Assembly: GCF_001402875.1 (NCBI RefSeq)
Contig: NZ_CP012946.1
Location: 1,962,001 to 2,026,000 of the forward strand
Direction: 5' to 3'
Origin: Blastochloris viridis
GTDB taxonomy: Bacteria > Pseudomonadota > Alphaproteobacteria > Rhizobiales > Xanthobacteraceae
Length of the DNA: 64,000 nucleotides
The translations under genes were made by a program, and so were the position numbers. Shown here piece by piece: positions 38,118-46,389 of the stretch. Positions within the stretch are counted from its first letter, which is position 1, and every line of letters starts with the position of its first letter. The notes below the pieces were generated by a model. That model ran no database searches and was not told where the DNA came from. It was given only the letters and a program-made list of their open reading frames with translations.

Positions 38118-38597
38118 TCAAAACTCGCGGCTGCGCAACAGATAGGCCGGAATCGCCAGCCCCGCGCCGATTGCGCCGAGCGTCGTGACGACGCGAATGA
38201 ACGCCTGCAGCGCCACCACAACCGTGGCATCGGGCTGGCCGGGCGCGGCGGCGGCCACCGCGAAAAAGCCGAGCAGCGCCTGGGCGAGAAATGCGCCCGG
38301 CACCATCGGAATACACCCCGCAAGCGCGACGGCGTGACAGGCAACGCCGAGCCAGCGCTTCACCAGGATCGCGACGCAGGAGGTGACGGCGGCGGCGGTG
38401 AACGTCGCGGCCTCCAGACTGTTGCCGCTCTCCTGGCCGAGGGTTCGCACGCCAAGCGCCAGGGCTCCGGCCGCGGCGCACCACAGCAGTGCGCGCCCGC
38501 CGAAATTGAACAACACCCCGAACCCCGCCGCCGCAACCGCGCCGAACAAGGCCTGATGGCCGAGATGCAGCAGCGCTGCCGAAATCTCGCCGGTCAT
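38118..38597 (-). CDS. Threonine/serine exporter, C-terminal (ThrE_2/DUF3815) subunit
   Basis: A 159-residue membrane protein with about five hydrophobic helices. It corresponds to the second half of the Corynebacterium ThrE exporter, carrying FGGRALLWCAAAGALALGVRT and GCIPMVPGAFLAQALLGF. The start overlaps the stop of the larger half by 4 bases (ATGA), as is usual for the split form. The two probably assemble to export threonine, serine or small peptides. Confidence 0.85.
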   Translation of the reverse strand: MTGEISAALLHLGHQALFGAVAAAGFGVLFNFGGRALLWCAAAGALALGVRTLGQESGNSLEAATFTAAAVTSCVAILVKRWLGVACHAVALAGCIPMVPGAFLAQALLGFFAVAAAAPGQPDATVVVALQAFIRVVTTLGAIGAGLAIPAYLLRSREF

Positions 38598-39409
38598 CGG
38601 TGCAGCCCCAGCGCGATTTCCGCAAGCCACACGCCCGTCACCGCGAACACCATGATCATCACCACCCACACCGCCCGCGCACTGCCCATGGTCGGATAGC
38701 CGTCCATGATGTCGGTCTGGGCGTTGGTCGAGGGAACGCCAGGCACCAAGAGCAGGATCGAGGCCATCATCGCGAGCTCAACGGCGCCCGAGCCCGCAAA
38801 CCGCGCGCCGAGACCACCCAGCGTCGCCGCGACGAACCCGACGATCGTGGTGATGACGAACACGTTGATGCGGCGGGCGAGCAGCAGGTGCCGGATCGCC
38901 TGCCCGATGCTGCCCGCAGCGAGCACGGGAAGGAACGCGGCCCAATCGGCACCCAGCAACCGGCCGAACGCCGCGCACGCCGCCCCGGTTGCGATAGCAA
39001 CCACCCATGGCCGATGGCGCGGCGTCTCGGCCCGCAAACGGTCGACTTCCGCCTCGATCTGGTCCGGCGTCATGCCGCCTTTCGAGGCGCGGACAGCCAA
39101 GTCACGGACGGCGAAATCGAACCGATGATTCACGCCATGCGGGCCGACCTGCATCATCCGCGTGATGGTGTTGGTGCCCGTGCCGACGGTGATTTCGAAC
39201 GACGCATATCCCGACCGCATTCCCAGCACGCCAGCGCCCAAGCCAACCGCGATCAGCCGCGCACCCTCGTGCGCAACACGCACTGGAGCTCCGCTCTGGG
39301 TCAGAACGCTGCCGACCTGCAGCGCCGCGTGGGCGATGCGCTCAAGCTCGCGGTGGCGAATCTTGACCGGATCGGTCTCGCTTCGCGGCGTCGAACCGTC
39401 GTGTCGCAT
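38594..39409 (-). CDS. Threonine/serine exporter, N-terminal (ThrE/DUF1212) subunit
   Basis: A 271-residue protein with a soluble N-terminal part (RELERIAHAALQVGSVLTQSG, AARLIAVGLG-type helices) and five membrane helices in the C-terminal half. The phrase VPGVPSTNAQTDIMDGY and GVNHRFDFAVRDLA are typical of DUF1212. The frame is open upstream, but the ATG at 39409 gives the family start. It is coupled to the downstream subunit by a 4-base overlap. Confidence 0.86.
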   Translation of the reverse strand: MRHDGSTPRSETDPVKIRHRELERIAHAALQVGSVLTQSGAPVRVAHEGARLIAVGLGAGVLGMRSGYASFEITVGTGTNTITRMMQVGPHGVNHRFDFAVRDLAVRASKGGMTPDQIEAEVDRLRAETPRHRPWVVAIATGAACAAFGRLLGADWAAFLPVLAAGSIGQAIRHLLLARRINVFVITTIVGFVAATLGGLGARFAGSGAVELAMMASILLLVPGVPSTNAQTDIMDGYPTMGSARAVWVVMIMVFAVTGVWLAEIALGLHR

Positions 39410-39559
39410 GCCAGTGCTAATGTCCTTCCGCCGCGCTCGCAGCAATCCGAACGGCCGGCGAGGGTACGCACCTGCATCGAGGGCGGCAAGCCACCCTGTG
39501 GACACGGCGTGCCAGCGACGCGCAACCGTGCTCCGGATCACGGTCCGGCGGGAGCCCGA

Positions 39560-39946
39560 TCACGCGCGCCCGCGCTCCGGCCGGAAATACCACCGCCCCG
39601 CCTGCTTGCGAAACTGCGACAGTTCGCGGTGCTTTTCTTCGCGACCGCCATTGCGGCGGAAGCAGGCGATGAACTCGACGACACCCTTGTTGCCGTCTTC
39701 CGAACTCGCCAACACCTGCAACCCGGTGAACGTGCTGGTGCGCATCCACTCCTTCGCGGCATCGTGATCGAAATCGTAGCGGCGCTGCGGGTCGGTGGTG
39801 GCAAGGATGTAATCGAACGCCTTCCGGGCGTACGCAGTATAGCGCGAGCGCATCAGTGCCTCGGGGGAGCGGGCTTGATCCGTTCCTTCCAGCACCGGCC
39901 CGCAACACTGATCAAACGGCCGGCCGGAACAGCACGGGCACTCCAT
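39560..39946 (-). CDS. YchJ family protein with SEC-C-like zinc motif
   Basis: A 128-residue protein. The N-terminus MECPCCSGRPFDQCCGPVL carries a cysteine-rich metal-binding motif related to SEC-C. The body (SPEALMRSRYTAYARKAFDYI, VVEFIACFRRNG, HRELSQFRKQAGRWYF) is the YchJ/NTF2-like fold. The start at 39946 has AAGGAG 8 bases upstream, a strong site. Function unknown. Confidence 0.88.
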   Translation of the reverse strand: MECPCCSGRPFDQCCGPVLEGTDQARSPEALMRSRYTAYARKAFDYILATTDPQRRYDFDHDAAKEWMRTSTFTGLQVLASSEDGNKGVVEFIACFRRNGGREEKHRELSQFRKQAGRWYFRPERGRA

Positions 39947-40526
39947 GGCGAGGCTCCTTAAGCGCATTTGAAATCGCGCAATCCGGATTTGCGAAGATAC
40001 TTCAAACCCTCAATGCATCCGTTCGCCGAAGTCCTCAAGGACGGTTTGGAAACGCAGGCACAGCCCGATCCGGGCATGCGATCGATCTCTCGGATCGGCG
40101 GATTTTCCCGCGCCGCGCGTCGCGCAATGCTGCACCGTGGCCGAAGCGCCAGTCCAGCCCGGCGCCTCATGTCGATGAGCACGGCCGCTCAGCGCAGCGC
40201 ATTGAACGCGCGGGAAGGCGGCGGATGGCGCGCGAGTGCCTTCCCCACACCGCGATGCTGGAGCGCCTGCCGGCCGCTCCCGACCCGTGTTCGTCACACG
40301 GTTTTTCCGCGAGTCGGGCGCCCGCGGTAGTGTGAAAATTTTGGTGACCCCGCAAATTTTCCTTGCCTGACCGCACTTGCTCGTTTATGAAGAAGCATCG
40401 AGTTTCGGCCGAACGACTTGGCCTCGCCGCGAAAAGCGTGCTTGACTAACGGGTTTCTTCCAAAATCTCGACCTCTGAACGGCTGCGCCGACGCGCTGCT
40501 GAGCTTATTATCTTGGGATACGATAC
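39947..40526. other. Gap upstream of the cold-shock gene
   Basis: About 580 bases. No convincing protein is encoded. It contains a rightward terminator-like hairpin at 40285-40306 with no gene before it, and an A/T hairpin GAAAATTT / AAATTTTC at 40334-40361. The AT-richer stretch from 40330 to 40526 is probably the promoter and long 5' leader of the cold-shock mRNA. Confidence 0.5.
40285..40306 (+). terminator. Orphan rho-independent terminator
   Basis: CCGTGT-TCGTC-ACACGG followed by TTTTT, reading rightward. No rightward gene lies between it and the leftward YchJ-like gene, so it may end a small RNA from the 39.97-40.28 kb interval or reduce readthrough into the cold-shock leader. Confidence 0.5.
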
Positions 40527-40736
40527 ATGACGCAGGGAACCGTGAAGTGGTTCAACGGCCAAAAGGGCTTCGGTTTCATCCAGCCGGATGACGGGAGCCG
40601 CGATGTGTTCGTTCACATCAGCGCCGTTGAGCGCGCGGGGATGTACAGCCTCAACGAAGGACAGCGCGTGTCTTTCGACGTGGTCGCAGACCGTCGGACT
40701 GGAAAGTCTTCGGCTGACAACCTGAAGGCCGCTTGA
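40527..40736 (+). CDS. Cold-shock domain protein (CspA family)
   Basis: A 69-residue single cold-shock domain that binds single-stranded RNA or DNA. RNP1 is KGFGFIQ (13-19) and RNP2 is DVFVHIS (26-32); the N-terminus GTVKWFNGQ is canonical. The ribosome site is weak (GGGA 9 bases upstream), which together with a 5' leader of up to 200 bases is typical of cold-regulated csp mRNAs. A strong terminator follows at 40776-40826. Confidence 0.95.
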   Translation: MTQGTVKWFNGQKGFGFIQPDDGSRDVFVHISAVERAGMYSLNEGQRVSFDVVADRRTGKSSADNLKAA

Positions 40737-40775
40737 GCATAGCGCGATAGGCGCTTTGACCACGGATGTACTGGC

Positions 40776-40826
40776 AAAGCCCCAGGTTAAGCCTCGCGTC
40801 CGGTTCGCCGGACTGCGGGGCTTTTT
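40776..40826 (+). terminator. Rho-independent terminator of the cold-shock gene
   Basis: AAAGCCCC (40776-40783) pairs with GGGGCTTTTT (40817-40826). Between them is a nested hairpin, GTCCGG-TTCG-CCGGAC, with a stable tetraloop. It lies 40 bases after the csp stop and 28 bases before the next gene, so some readthrough would supply that gene. Confidence 0.8.
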
Positions 40827-40853
40827 CATGCAAATGCCACGCGGACCCCGCAA

Positions 40854-41096
40854 ATGAATGACAACCAGCCTCAAACTGCTGCAGCCCAAAAGGCCGATCG
40901 GCATTTTCGCAAGGAAATGCACGAGAAAGCTGGAGCGGCGGCATGGGCCGAGTACCAAGCCGGCCAGACTGCCATCCTTGAGAAGACCGCGCGCTTGAAA
41001 GAGTTGCGTTTGGCAAAGGAAGCGACTTTGCCGAAGGCGACGCCGAAAGTTGCCAAGCCCAAAAAGAAAACCGTTACCCGAGCATCGTCGAAATAG
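40854..41096 (+). CDS. Small basic protein linked to the cold-shock gene
   Basis: An 80-residue protein, unrecognised. It is charged and mostly helical, with alanine- and lysine-rich stretches (AAAQKADRHFRKEMHEKAG, TARLKELRLAKEA) and a strongly basic tail (KVAKPKKKTVTRASSK), consistent with nucleic-acid or ribosome association. It lies 28 bases after the csp terminator on the same strand. Base composition is slightly more AT-rich than most neighbours, as is csp. Confidence 0.65.
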   Translation: MNDNQPQTAAAQKADRHFRKEMHEKAGAAAWAEYQAGQTAILEKTARLKELRLAKEATLPKATPKVAKPKKKTVTRASSK

Positions 41097-41662
41097 ATGT
41101 GTCGGGCGCAGGGCACGCCTTGACCGCGGAACCGCGCCGGCTCTGCCTTTGCCCTGCCGACCCCACGCCACCTGGAACACCAGCCACGCGCGCCTGAAAC
41201 GGTTATACTGCCATCCGTTCAGGTTCGACGACGTCGGTACCGCAACTGGTGTTAGACCGGCGGGCCGCGCGCTTTTGCGTTAACGGACGCGCTCCACGCC
41301 GCCCGCAGCCGGCTTTAGCGAGGCTGGATCCCGGAGCATGCTCCGCAGCGGCGGAACCCGGGTTGCGGAGACAAGATGCGACAATCCATACGGTTTCCGG
41401 CCACTCACGCCGTTGAGACGTATGACGCTCGCCGATTATCCCGGTTCTGAACACGTATTTTTTCGGAGCGGCGGCGTTCGGGATCGCAACGCGATCTCCC
41501 GGATGTCCAATCGAGGTCGGCGGAAAAGACCTTGTCCGCAGTAGCCGCAGCCGAACCATAACCGCATCGCGCACAGGCCGGATAACGTTGCGACGGGTAT
41601 GCAAATGAATTTCATTTGCATACCCTGTGCATTCCGTCGTCCCGCGCGCTGGGTAGCCGCCG
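41097..41662. other. Gap upstream of the AraC regulator
   Basis: About 565 bases without a supportable gene. It contains the perfect short palindrome CGGAGCATGCTCCG at 41332-41345 and the long Fur-like palindrome at 41595-41625. The promoter of the iron-uptake regulator must lie in the last 100 bases. Confidence 0.5.
41595..41625. promoter_or_regulatory. Fur-like operator upstream of the AraC regulator
   Basis: A 31-base palindrome: arms GGGTATGCAAATGAA and TTCATTTGCATACCC, perfect over 15 bases around one central T. The core AATGAATTTCATT resembles the Fur 7-1-7 arrangement (13 of 19 positions match the classical box). It lies 38 bases before the regulator start. Binding by Fur or a Fur-family relative, giving iron repression, is the simplest reading. 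Confidence 0.68.
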
Positions 41663-42667
41663 ATGAGCAATAGGAATAATGTCGCAAGGGGCCAAGCGGT
41701 TCCGCCGCCCGACACCGACCGGACGCTGTCGGTGGCCGACATGGTCGGCACCTGCCCGAACATCGAAAGAATTCTGTATGGCACCGACGACATCACCGTC
41801 GACGAGACCACCGCCTTCGCCTACGGCCAGTTCTGGTTCAACGCCATTCGCCCGTCCGTCTTCGCCAGCGGGTGCCGGTTTCGCTACCTCAACGACATCC
41901 CGGTCTCTGGCGTCTACAACGCCAGCATGTTCGTCGGCATTCTGACGGCGGGGAGCCACGCCGCCGATGTCGAGGGCCGCTCGATCGCCACCGATCGCAT
42001 CGGCGTTCCGACCCTGGTTGCGCTCGGCGAGCCGATGCGCTTCACCACCCATTATCGCGCCGGCATGACCTGCGACATGAGCGGATTTTTCGTCGAGGCG
42101 GCGGGCCTTGAGCCGCTGCTCGACGACCTGCAGGTCACGGCGTTCCCTGGCTGCCGATGCGGCCTCCAATTCCGGCAGTTCGAGCGCGCCGAACGCTTGC
42201 GCGCCACCCTGCTCGATCTTGCCGCCAATCCCTACACCGGGCGGCTGGCCCGCCTCTACGCCGAAGCGCGCATCCTCGCCGCCCTGTTCGAAATTGCACT
42301 TCATCTCGAAGGCGCGACCGCGGCCGATTGTCCGATCCTGTCCGCGCTCCGTCGCGAGCAGGCCGAACGGGCCCAGGCGATGCTGGAGGCCGCGCTCGCC
42401 AACCCGCCGACGGTCGGCCAGATCGCCCGTGACATCGGCGTCAACGAGACCACGCTGCGCCGCAGCTTCAAGCAGGTGTTCGGCGTCACCATTATCGACT
42501 ATCTGCGTGACCGCCGCCTGGACGTCGCGCGCGTGCTACTGCGCGAGGACCGCCTGTCTGTGGCGCAGATCGCCTATCGCGTCGGCTTCGCCAGCCCCGC
42601 CAACTTCGCCACCGCCTACCGCCGCCGGTTCGGCCATCCGCCGCGTGCGGAGTTGCGGCGGGTGTGA
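41663..42667 (+). CDS. AraC family regulator of siderophore uptake
   Basis: A 334-residue activator. The C-terminal 95 residues form the double helix-turn-helix (PTVGQIARDIGVNETTLRRSF and RLSVAQIAYRVGFASPANFAT, each split in the protein by the usual linker). The N-terminal part resembles PchR/YbtA-type siderophore sensors. It precedes a siderophore-transport operon on the same strand and is itself behind a Fur-like palindrome, so it probably activates the operon when iron is low and the siderophore is present. Confidence 0.9.
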   Translation: MSNRNNVARGQAVPPPDTDRTLSVADMVGTCPNIERILYGTDDITVDETTAFAYGQFWFNAIRPSVFASGCRFRYLNDIPVSGVYNASMFVGILTAGSHAADVEGRSIATDRIGVPTLVALGEPMRFTTHYRAGMTCDMSGFFVEAAGLEPLLDDLQVTAFPGCRCGLQFRQFERAERLRATLLDLAANPYTGRLARLYAEARILAALFEIALHLEGATAADCPILSALRREQAERAQAMLEAALANPPTVGQIARDIGVNETTLRRSFKQVFGVTIIDYLRDRRLDVARVLLREDRLSVAQIAYRVGFASPANFATAYRRRFGHPPRAELRRV

Positions 42668-42686
42668 GGCTCGCCATGTGGCGTTT

Positions 42687-42717
42687 ACGCAAAGATTTTA
42701 TTGCGGCACGCAAAGAT
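42687..42717 (+). promoter_or_regulatory. Direct repeats of an AraC-type activator site
   Basis: ACGCAAAGAT occurs at 42687-42696 and 42708-42717, exactly 21 bases apart (two helical turns). A -10-like TATTAT lies at 42746-42751; the matching -35 position (about 42723) is poor and begins 6 bases after the second repeat. That is the class II activator layout, fitting the adjacent AraC regulator. The surrounding 100 bases are notably AT-rich. Confidence 0.6.
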
Positions 42718-42784
42718 GGTGACGATTTTCTCACATCACACATAGTATTATATCGCGGCTTCGCTCACATTGAGAGTGCAAGCC

Positions 42785-44656
42785 GTGTCGAGCTACATTG
42801 GAATAAATAAAGAAACATGTATCGTCGATAAAACGAACGATCTAGACGAAAGCAATACTAAATCTCCGGCCGGGTTTGAAACGAGCGTCGGGTCGCGTTC
42901 GCCGATTTCGATTCAAATGGTTGCCGGCAAGATTCTGGCCCTGATGACGAGCGGTCGCGGTCTCCTCGCTGGATCGGCCCTGGCGGGAACCCTGGCGGCG
43001 CTGCTCGCGCTGTCGCCCTACCTCGCCGCCGCGCTGGCCTTCGCCGAGCTGACGGCGCCGAACCCGGACAGCGACCGCCTGCTGCTGATCGGCCTTGCCG
43101 CCGTCGCCGGCGTTGCCGCGCGTCATGCGTTCTTCGGCCTGTCGACCGCGCTGTCCCATCTCATCGCCTTCCGGGTGCAGAAGGAGCTGCGACTGCGCCT
43201 CGCGGCCAAGCTGTCGTGGGTGCCGCTCGGCTGGTTCGACGACACTGCGAAGGGCCGCGTCCGCTCGATCCTGCTCGACGACGTCGAGGCCACCGAGGAC
43301 GGCATCGCCCACCTCATCCCCGAGACCAGCGCCGCGCTGCTCGCGCCGGCGCTGGTGCTGGTCGCCCTCGTCGTGGTCGACTGGCGGCTGACGGTGCTGA
43401 CGCTGGTGCCGATGGTGGTCGGCATGTGGCTGCTCGGCCGCCTGTTGAAATCGGGCGAAGGGCCGACCCGCGACTATATCGAAATCCAGGCCAAGCTCGC
43501 CGAGACCACCGCCGAGATCGCCGACGGCCTGCCGACGGTGCGCATGTTCGATCAGGCCGAGCAAGCGACGCAGCGCGCCTTTGGCATGTTCGCGCTGATG
43601 ACGCGGTTCTCCAACGATTGGATGCGCGGCGCCGTGGTGCCCGGCGGCCTCGCGCAGATCCTGCTGTCGAGCCATCTGCTGGTGGTGGCGCCGGCGGGGC
43701 TGCTGATGGCGGCGGCCGGCCAGATCAGCGTCACGACGCTGGCGGTGTTCCTCGCGCTCGCGCTCGGCCTCGGCGACATTTTCGGCGCCATCCAGGGCAT
43801 CAGCCACCGGGTGATGCGGCAGTTCCAGCATCTCGACAATATCGAGACGATTTTCGCCTTGCCCGAAATGCCGGAGGCCGAGACCAAGGGCACCATCGGC
43901 CCGGCGGCGATCGATCTCGATCAGGTCGGCTTCGCCTATGGCGCGCGCGCGGTCATCGACGGCATCTCGGTCCGGGTCGAGCCCGGCCGCAGCCTGGCAC
44001 TGGTCGGCCCGAGCGGGTCGGGCAAGTCGACGCTGGTGCGGCTGGTCGCCCGCTTCCTCGACGTGCGCAGCGGCGCGGTGCGCATCGGCGGTGTCGACGT
44101 CCGCGACATGAGCGCGGAGGACCTTCACGCCCGCCTCGCCGTGGTGTTCCAGGACGTGTTCCTGTTCGCCGGCACCATCGCCGACAACATCCGACTCGGC
44201 CGCGCCGACGCCAGCGATGCCGACATCGCCGCCGCCGCCAAGGCCGCCCGCGCCCACGACTTCATCTGCGCTTTGCCGAACGGCTACGACACGCTGGTCG
44301 GGGAGCGCGGCCACGGCCTGTCCGGCGGCGAGCGCCAGCGCATCTCGATCGCCCGTGCCGTCCTCAAGAACGCGCCGGTCCTGATCCTGGACGAGGCCAC
44401 CGCCTTCGCCGACCCCGAGAACGAGGCGGAGATCCAGACCGCGATCGCGGAGCTCGCCCGCGAGCGCACCATGATCGTCATCGCCCACCGCCTGCACACC
44501 ATCACCCACGTCGACGAGATCCTGGTGCTCGACCAGGGGCGGGTTGCCGAGCGCGGCCGCCACGACGACCTCGTCGCCGCCGGCGGGCTCTACGCCCGCA
44601 TGTGGGCGGCCCAGCAGGCGGTGCGCAGCTATCGCCACGTCAGCCGGGGGGCCTGA
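42785..44656 (+). CDS. ABC transporter with fused permease and ATPase, siderophore type (first)
   Basis: About 623 residues: a membrane domain of six helices (residues about 60-330) and an ATPase domain with Walker A GPSGSGKST near 407, the signature LSGGERQRISIARAV near 511, and LILDEATAF. It resembles YbtP/Irp6, the paired importers of ferric-yersiniabactin, which have an exporter fold. The start is uncertain: GTG 42785 (GAGAG 8 bases upstream) is chosen, with TTG 42770 and ATG 42917 as alternatives. The first 45 codons are unusually AT-rich. Confidence 0.85.
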   Translation: MSSYIGINKETCIVDKTNDLDESNTKSPAGFETSVGSRSPISIQMVAGKILALMTSGRGLLAGSALAGTLAALLALSPYLAAALAFAELTAPNPDSDRLLLIGLAAVAGVAARHAFFGLSTALSHLIAFRVQKELRLRLAAKLSWVPLGWFDDTAKGRVRSILLDDVEATEDGIAHLIPETSAALLAPALVLVALVVVDWRLTVLTLVPMVVGMWLLGRLLKSGEGPTRDYIEIQAKLAETTAEIADGLPTVRMFDQAEQATQRAFGMFALMTRFSNDWMRGAVVPGGLAQILLSSHLLVVAPAGLLMAAAGQISVTTLAVFLALALGLGDIFGAIQGISHRVMRQFQHLDNIETIFALPEMPEAETKGTIGPAAIDLDQVGFAYGARAVIDGISVRVEPGRSLALVGPSGSGKSTLVRLVARFLDVRSGAVRIGGVDVRDMSAEDLHARLAVVFQDVFLFAGTIADNIRLGRADASDADIAAAAKAARAHDFICALPNGYDTLVGERGHGLSGGERQRISIARAVLKNAPVLILDEATAFADPENEAEIQTAIAELARERTMIVIAHRLHTITHVDEILVLDQGRVAERGRHDDLVAAGGLYARMWAAQQAVRSYRHVSRGA

Positions 44657-44658
44657 TC

Positions 44659-46389
44659 ATGAAGCTGTTTCTGTTCATCTGGGCGCACCTTGGCGCAGCG
44701 CGCGGCCAGTTCGTCTTCAGCCTGTTCGCCACGCTGCTGGAAGGCGTTGCGGCCGCGGTGCCGGCGGCAGCTGTCGGGCTCGGCTTGGTCCGCCTCGCCC
44801 AAGGCAACGCCACCCCGCTCGACCTGGCGCCCTACGCCGCCGCGGTGGTCGCCGCCTTCGGGGTGCGGGTACTGGCGCTGCGGGTGGCGTGGGGTGCCGG
44901 CTTCCGGGCCGGCAATACTGCCACCGAGACCGTGCGCCGACGGCTGGTTCAGCACATGCGCGCGATCCCGCTGGGCGCGCTGACGCGCTGGACGCCGGCC
45001 CGCCTTGCCACCCTGGTCGGCGAGGACGGCCGCTGGATCAACGAGTGCTCGACCTTCACGCTGCACCGCATCATCGCCGGATCGGCCACCGGGCTCGTGT
45101 TGTTCGCCCTGGCGGCGCTGTTCTCGCCGCTGGTGGCCGCGGTGGTGATCGGCACCCTCCTTGCAGCGCTCGCGGTACATCAGCCGATCGCCCGCATCCT
45201 CGCTCGGGTGCTGGCGACGCGCTCGCGCTTCATCGCCGATCTCAACCACCGCATCGGCGAATATGGCGAGGGCATCGCGGTGTTCCGCATGTTCCTGCGC
45301 AAGGGCGAGGCGCTGGCGCAATTCCAGGAGGTCGTCGAAGGCGCCTTTCAGCTTATGCGGCGCAACACGCCGCGCCTCGTCGCAATGCAGGAAGCCAACA
45401 GCCTCTTGTTGTCGCTCGGCGTCCCGCTCGCCTTGGTCGCGGCCGCGGCGAGCGGCGCCATGGCCTCGGCCCCCGAAACCATGGTGGCGCTGTTCCTCGC
45501 CATCGCCGCCCAGACCGCCTGGACCAGCGCGGTGATCAAGCAATCCCTGATCTACCGCCTCGGCGAGCAGGCCCGCTGCGGCATGGTCGCGTTCTTCGCC
45601 GAGCCGGTGCTGACTGGCAGCCGGAGCGACTTCAACGCCGCCCTCGACGTCGCCGCCGACAAGGTCTCGTTCGCCTACGGCAAGGACGGCCGGGCCGCGG
45701 TCGAGGACGTCAGCTTCACCGCCGAGCGCGGCACCATCACCGCGATCGTCGGGCCGAGCGGCGCCGGCAAGTCGACGGTGCTCGCGCTGTTGGCGCGGTT
45801 CTACGATTCGGCCAGCGGCACCATCCGCATCGGCGGCGTCGACATCGCCGAAGCCGACCCGGCCCGGCTGCAGGCGCTGATCTCGGTGGTGGACCAGAAC
45901 GTCCATTTGTTCCGCGACACGCTGCGCGCCAACATCTTGCTCGGCGACCCCAGCGCCAATGCGGCCCGCCTCAAAGCCGTGGTGTCCGCGGCCCGCCTCG
46001 ACGAGCTGGTGGCGGCGCTGCCGCACGGTCTTAACACCCGCCTCGGCGATGGCGGCCGCACCCTGTCGGGTGGCGAGCGCCAGCGTGTCGCCGTCGCCCG
46101 CGCCTTGCTGAAGAACGCCCCGATCGTCGTGCTCGACGAGGCGACCTCGGCGATGGACCCATTGTCCGAAAAGGCGATCCAGGACGCCGTCGCCGCGCTC
46201 GAGAGCGGCCGCACGGTGATCGTGGTGGCGCATCGGCTCCACACCATCGCGAAAGCCGACCAGATTCTGGTGATGGACCGCGGCCGCATCATTGAGCGCG
46301 GCCACCACGACGGCCTTGCGGCCCAGGGCGGCGTCTATGCCGGGCTGTGGGCAGCGCAGCAGCGCGCCAGCGGCTGGAGGCTGCGATGA
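44659..46389 (+). CDS. ABC transporter with fused permease and ATPase, siderophore type (second)
   Basis: A 576-residue partner of the preceding transporter, like YbtQ with YbtP. Six membrane helices are followed by an ATPase domain with GPSGAGKST near residue 364, LSGGERQRVAVARAL near 469 and VVLDEATSAMD. It begins 2 bases after the first transporter and overlaps the MFS gene by 4 bases, so a heterodimer is expected. Confidence 0.88.
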   Translation: MKLFLFIWAHLGAARGQFVFSLFATLLEGVAAAVPAAAVGLGLVRLAQGNATPLDLAPYAAAVVAAFGVRVLALRVAWGAGFRAGNTATETVRRRLVQHMRAIPLGALTRWTPARLATLVGEDGRWINECSTFTLHRIIAGSATGLVLFALAALFSPLVAAVVIGTLLAALAVHQPIARILARVLATRSRFIADLNHRIGEYGEGIAVFRMFLRKGEALAQFQEVVEGAFQLMRRNTPRLVAMQEANSLLLSLGVPLALVAAAASGAMASAPETMVALFLAIAAQTAWTSAVIKQSLIYRLGEQARCGMVAFFAEPVLTGSRSDFNAALDVAADKVSFAYGKDGRAAVEDVSFTAERGTITAIVGPSGAGKSTVLALLARFYDSASGTIRIGGVDIAEADPARLQALISVVDQNVHLFRDTLRANILLGDPSANAARLKAVVSAARLDELVAALPHGLNTRLGDGGRTLSGGERQRVAVARALLKNAPIVVLDEATSAMDPLSEKAIQDAVAALESGRTVIVVAHRLHTIAKADQILVMDRGRIIERGHHDGLAAQGGVYAGLWAAQQRASGWRLR

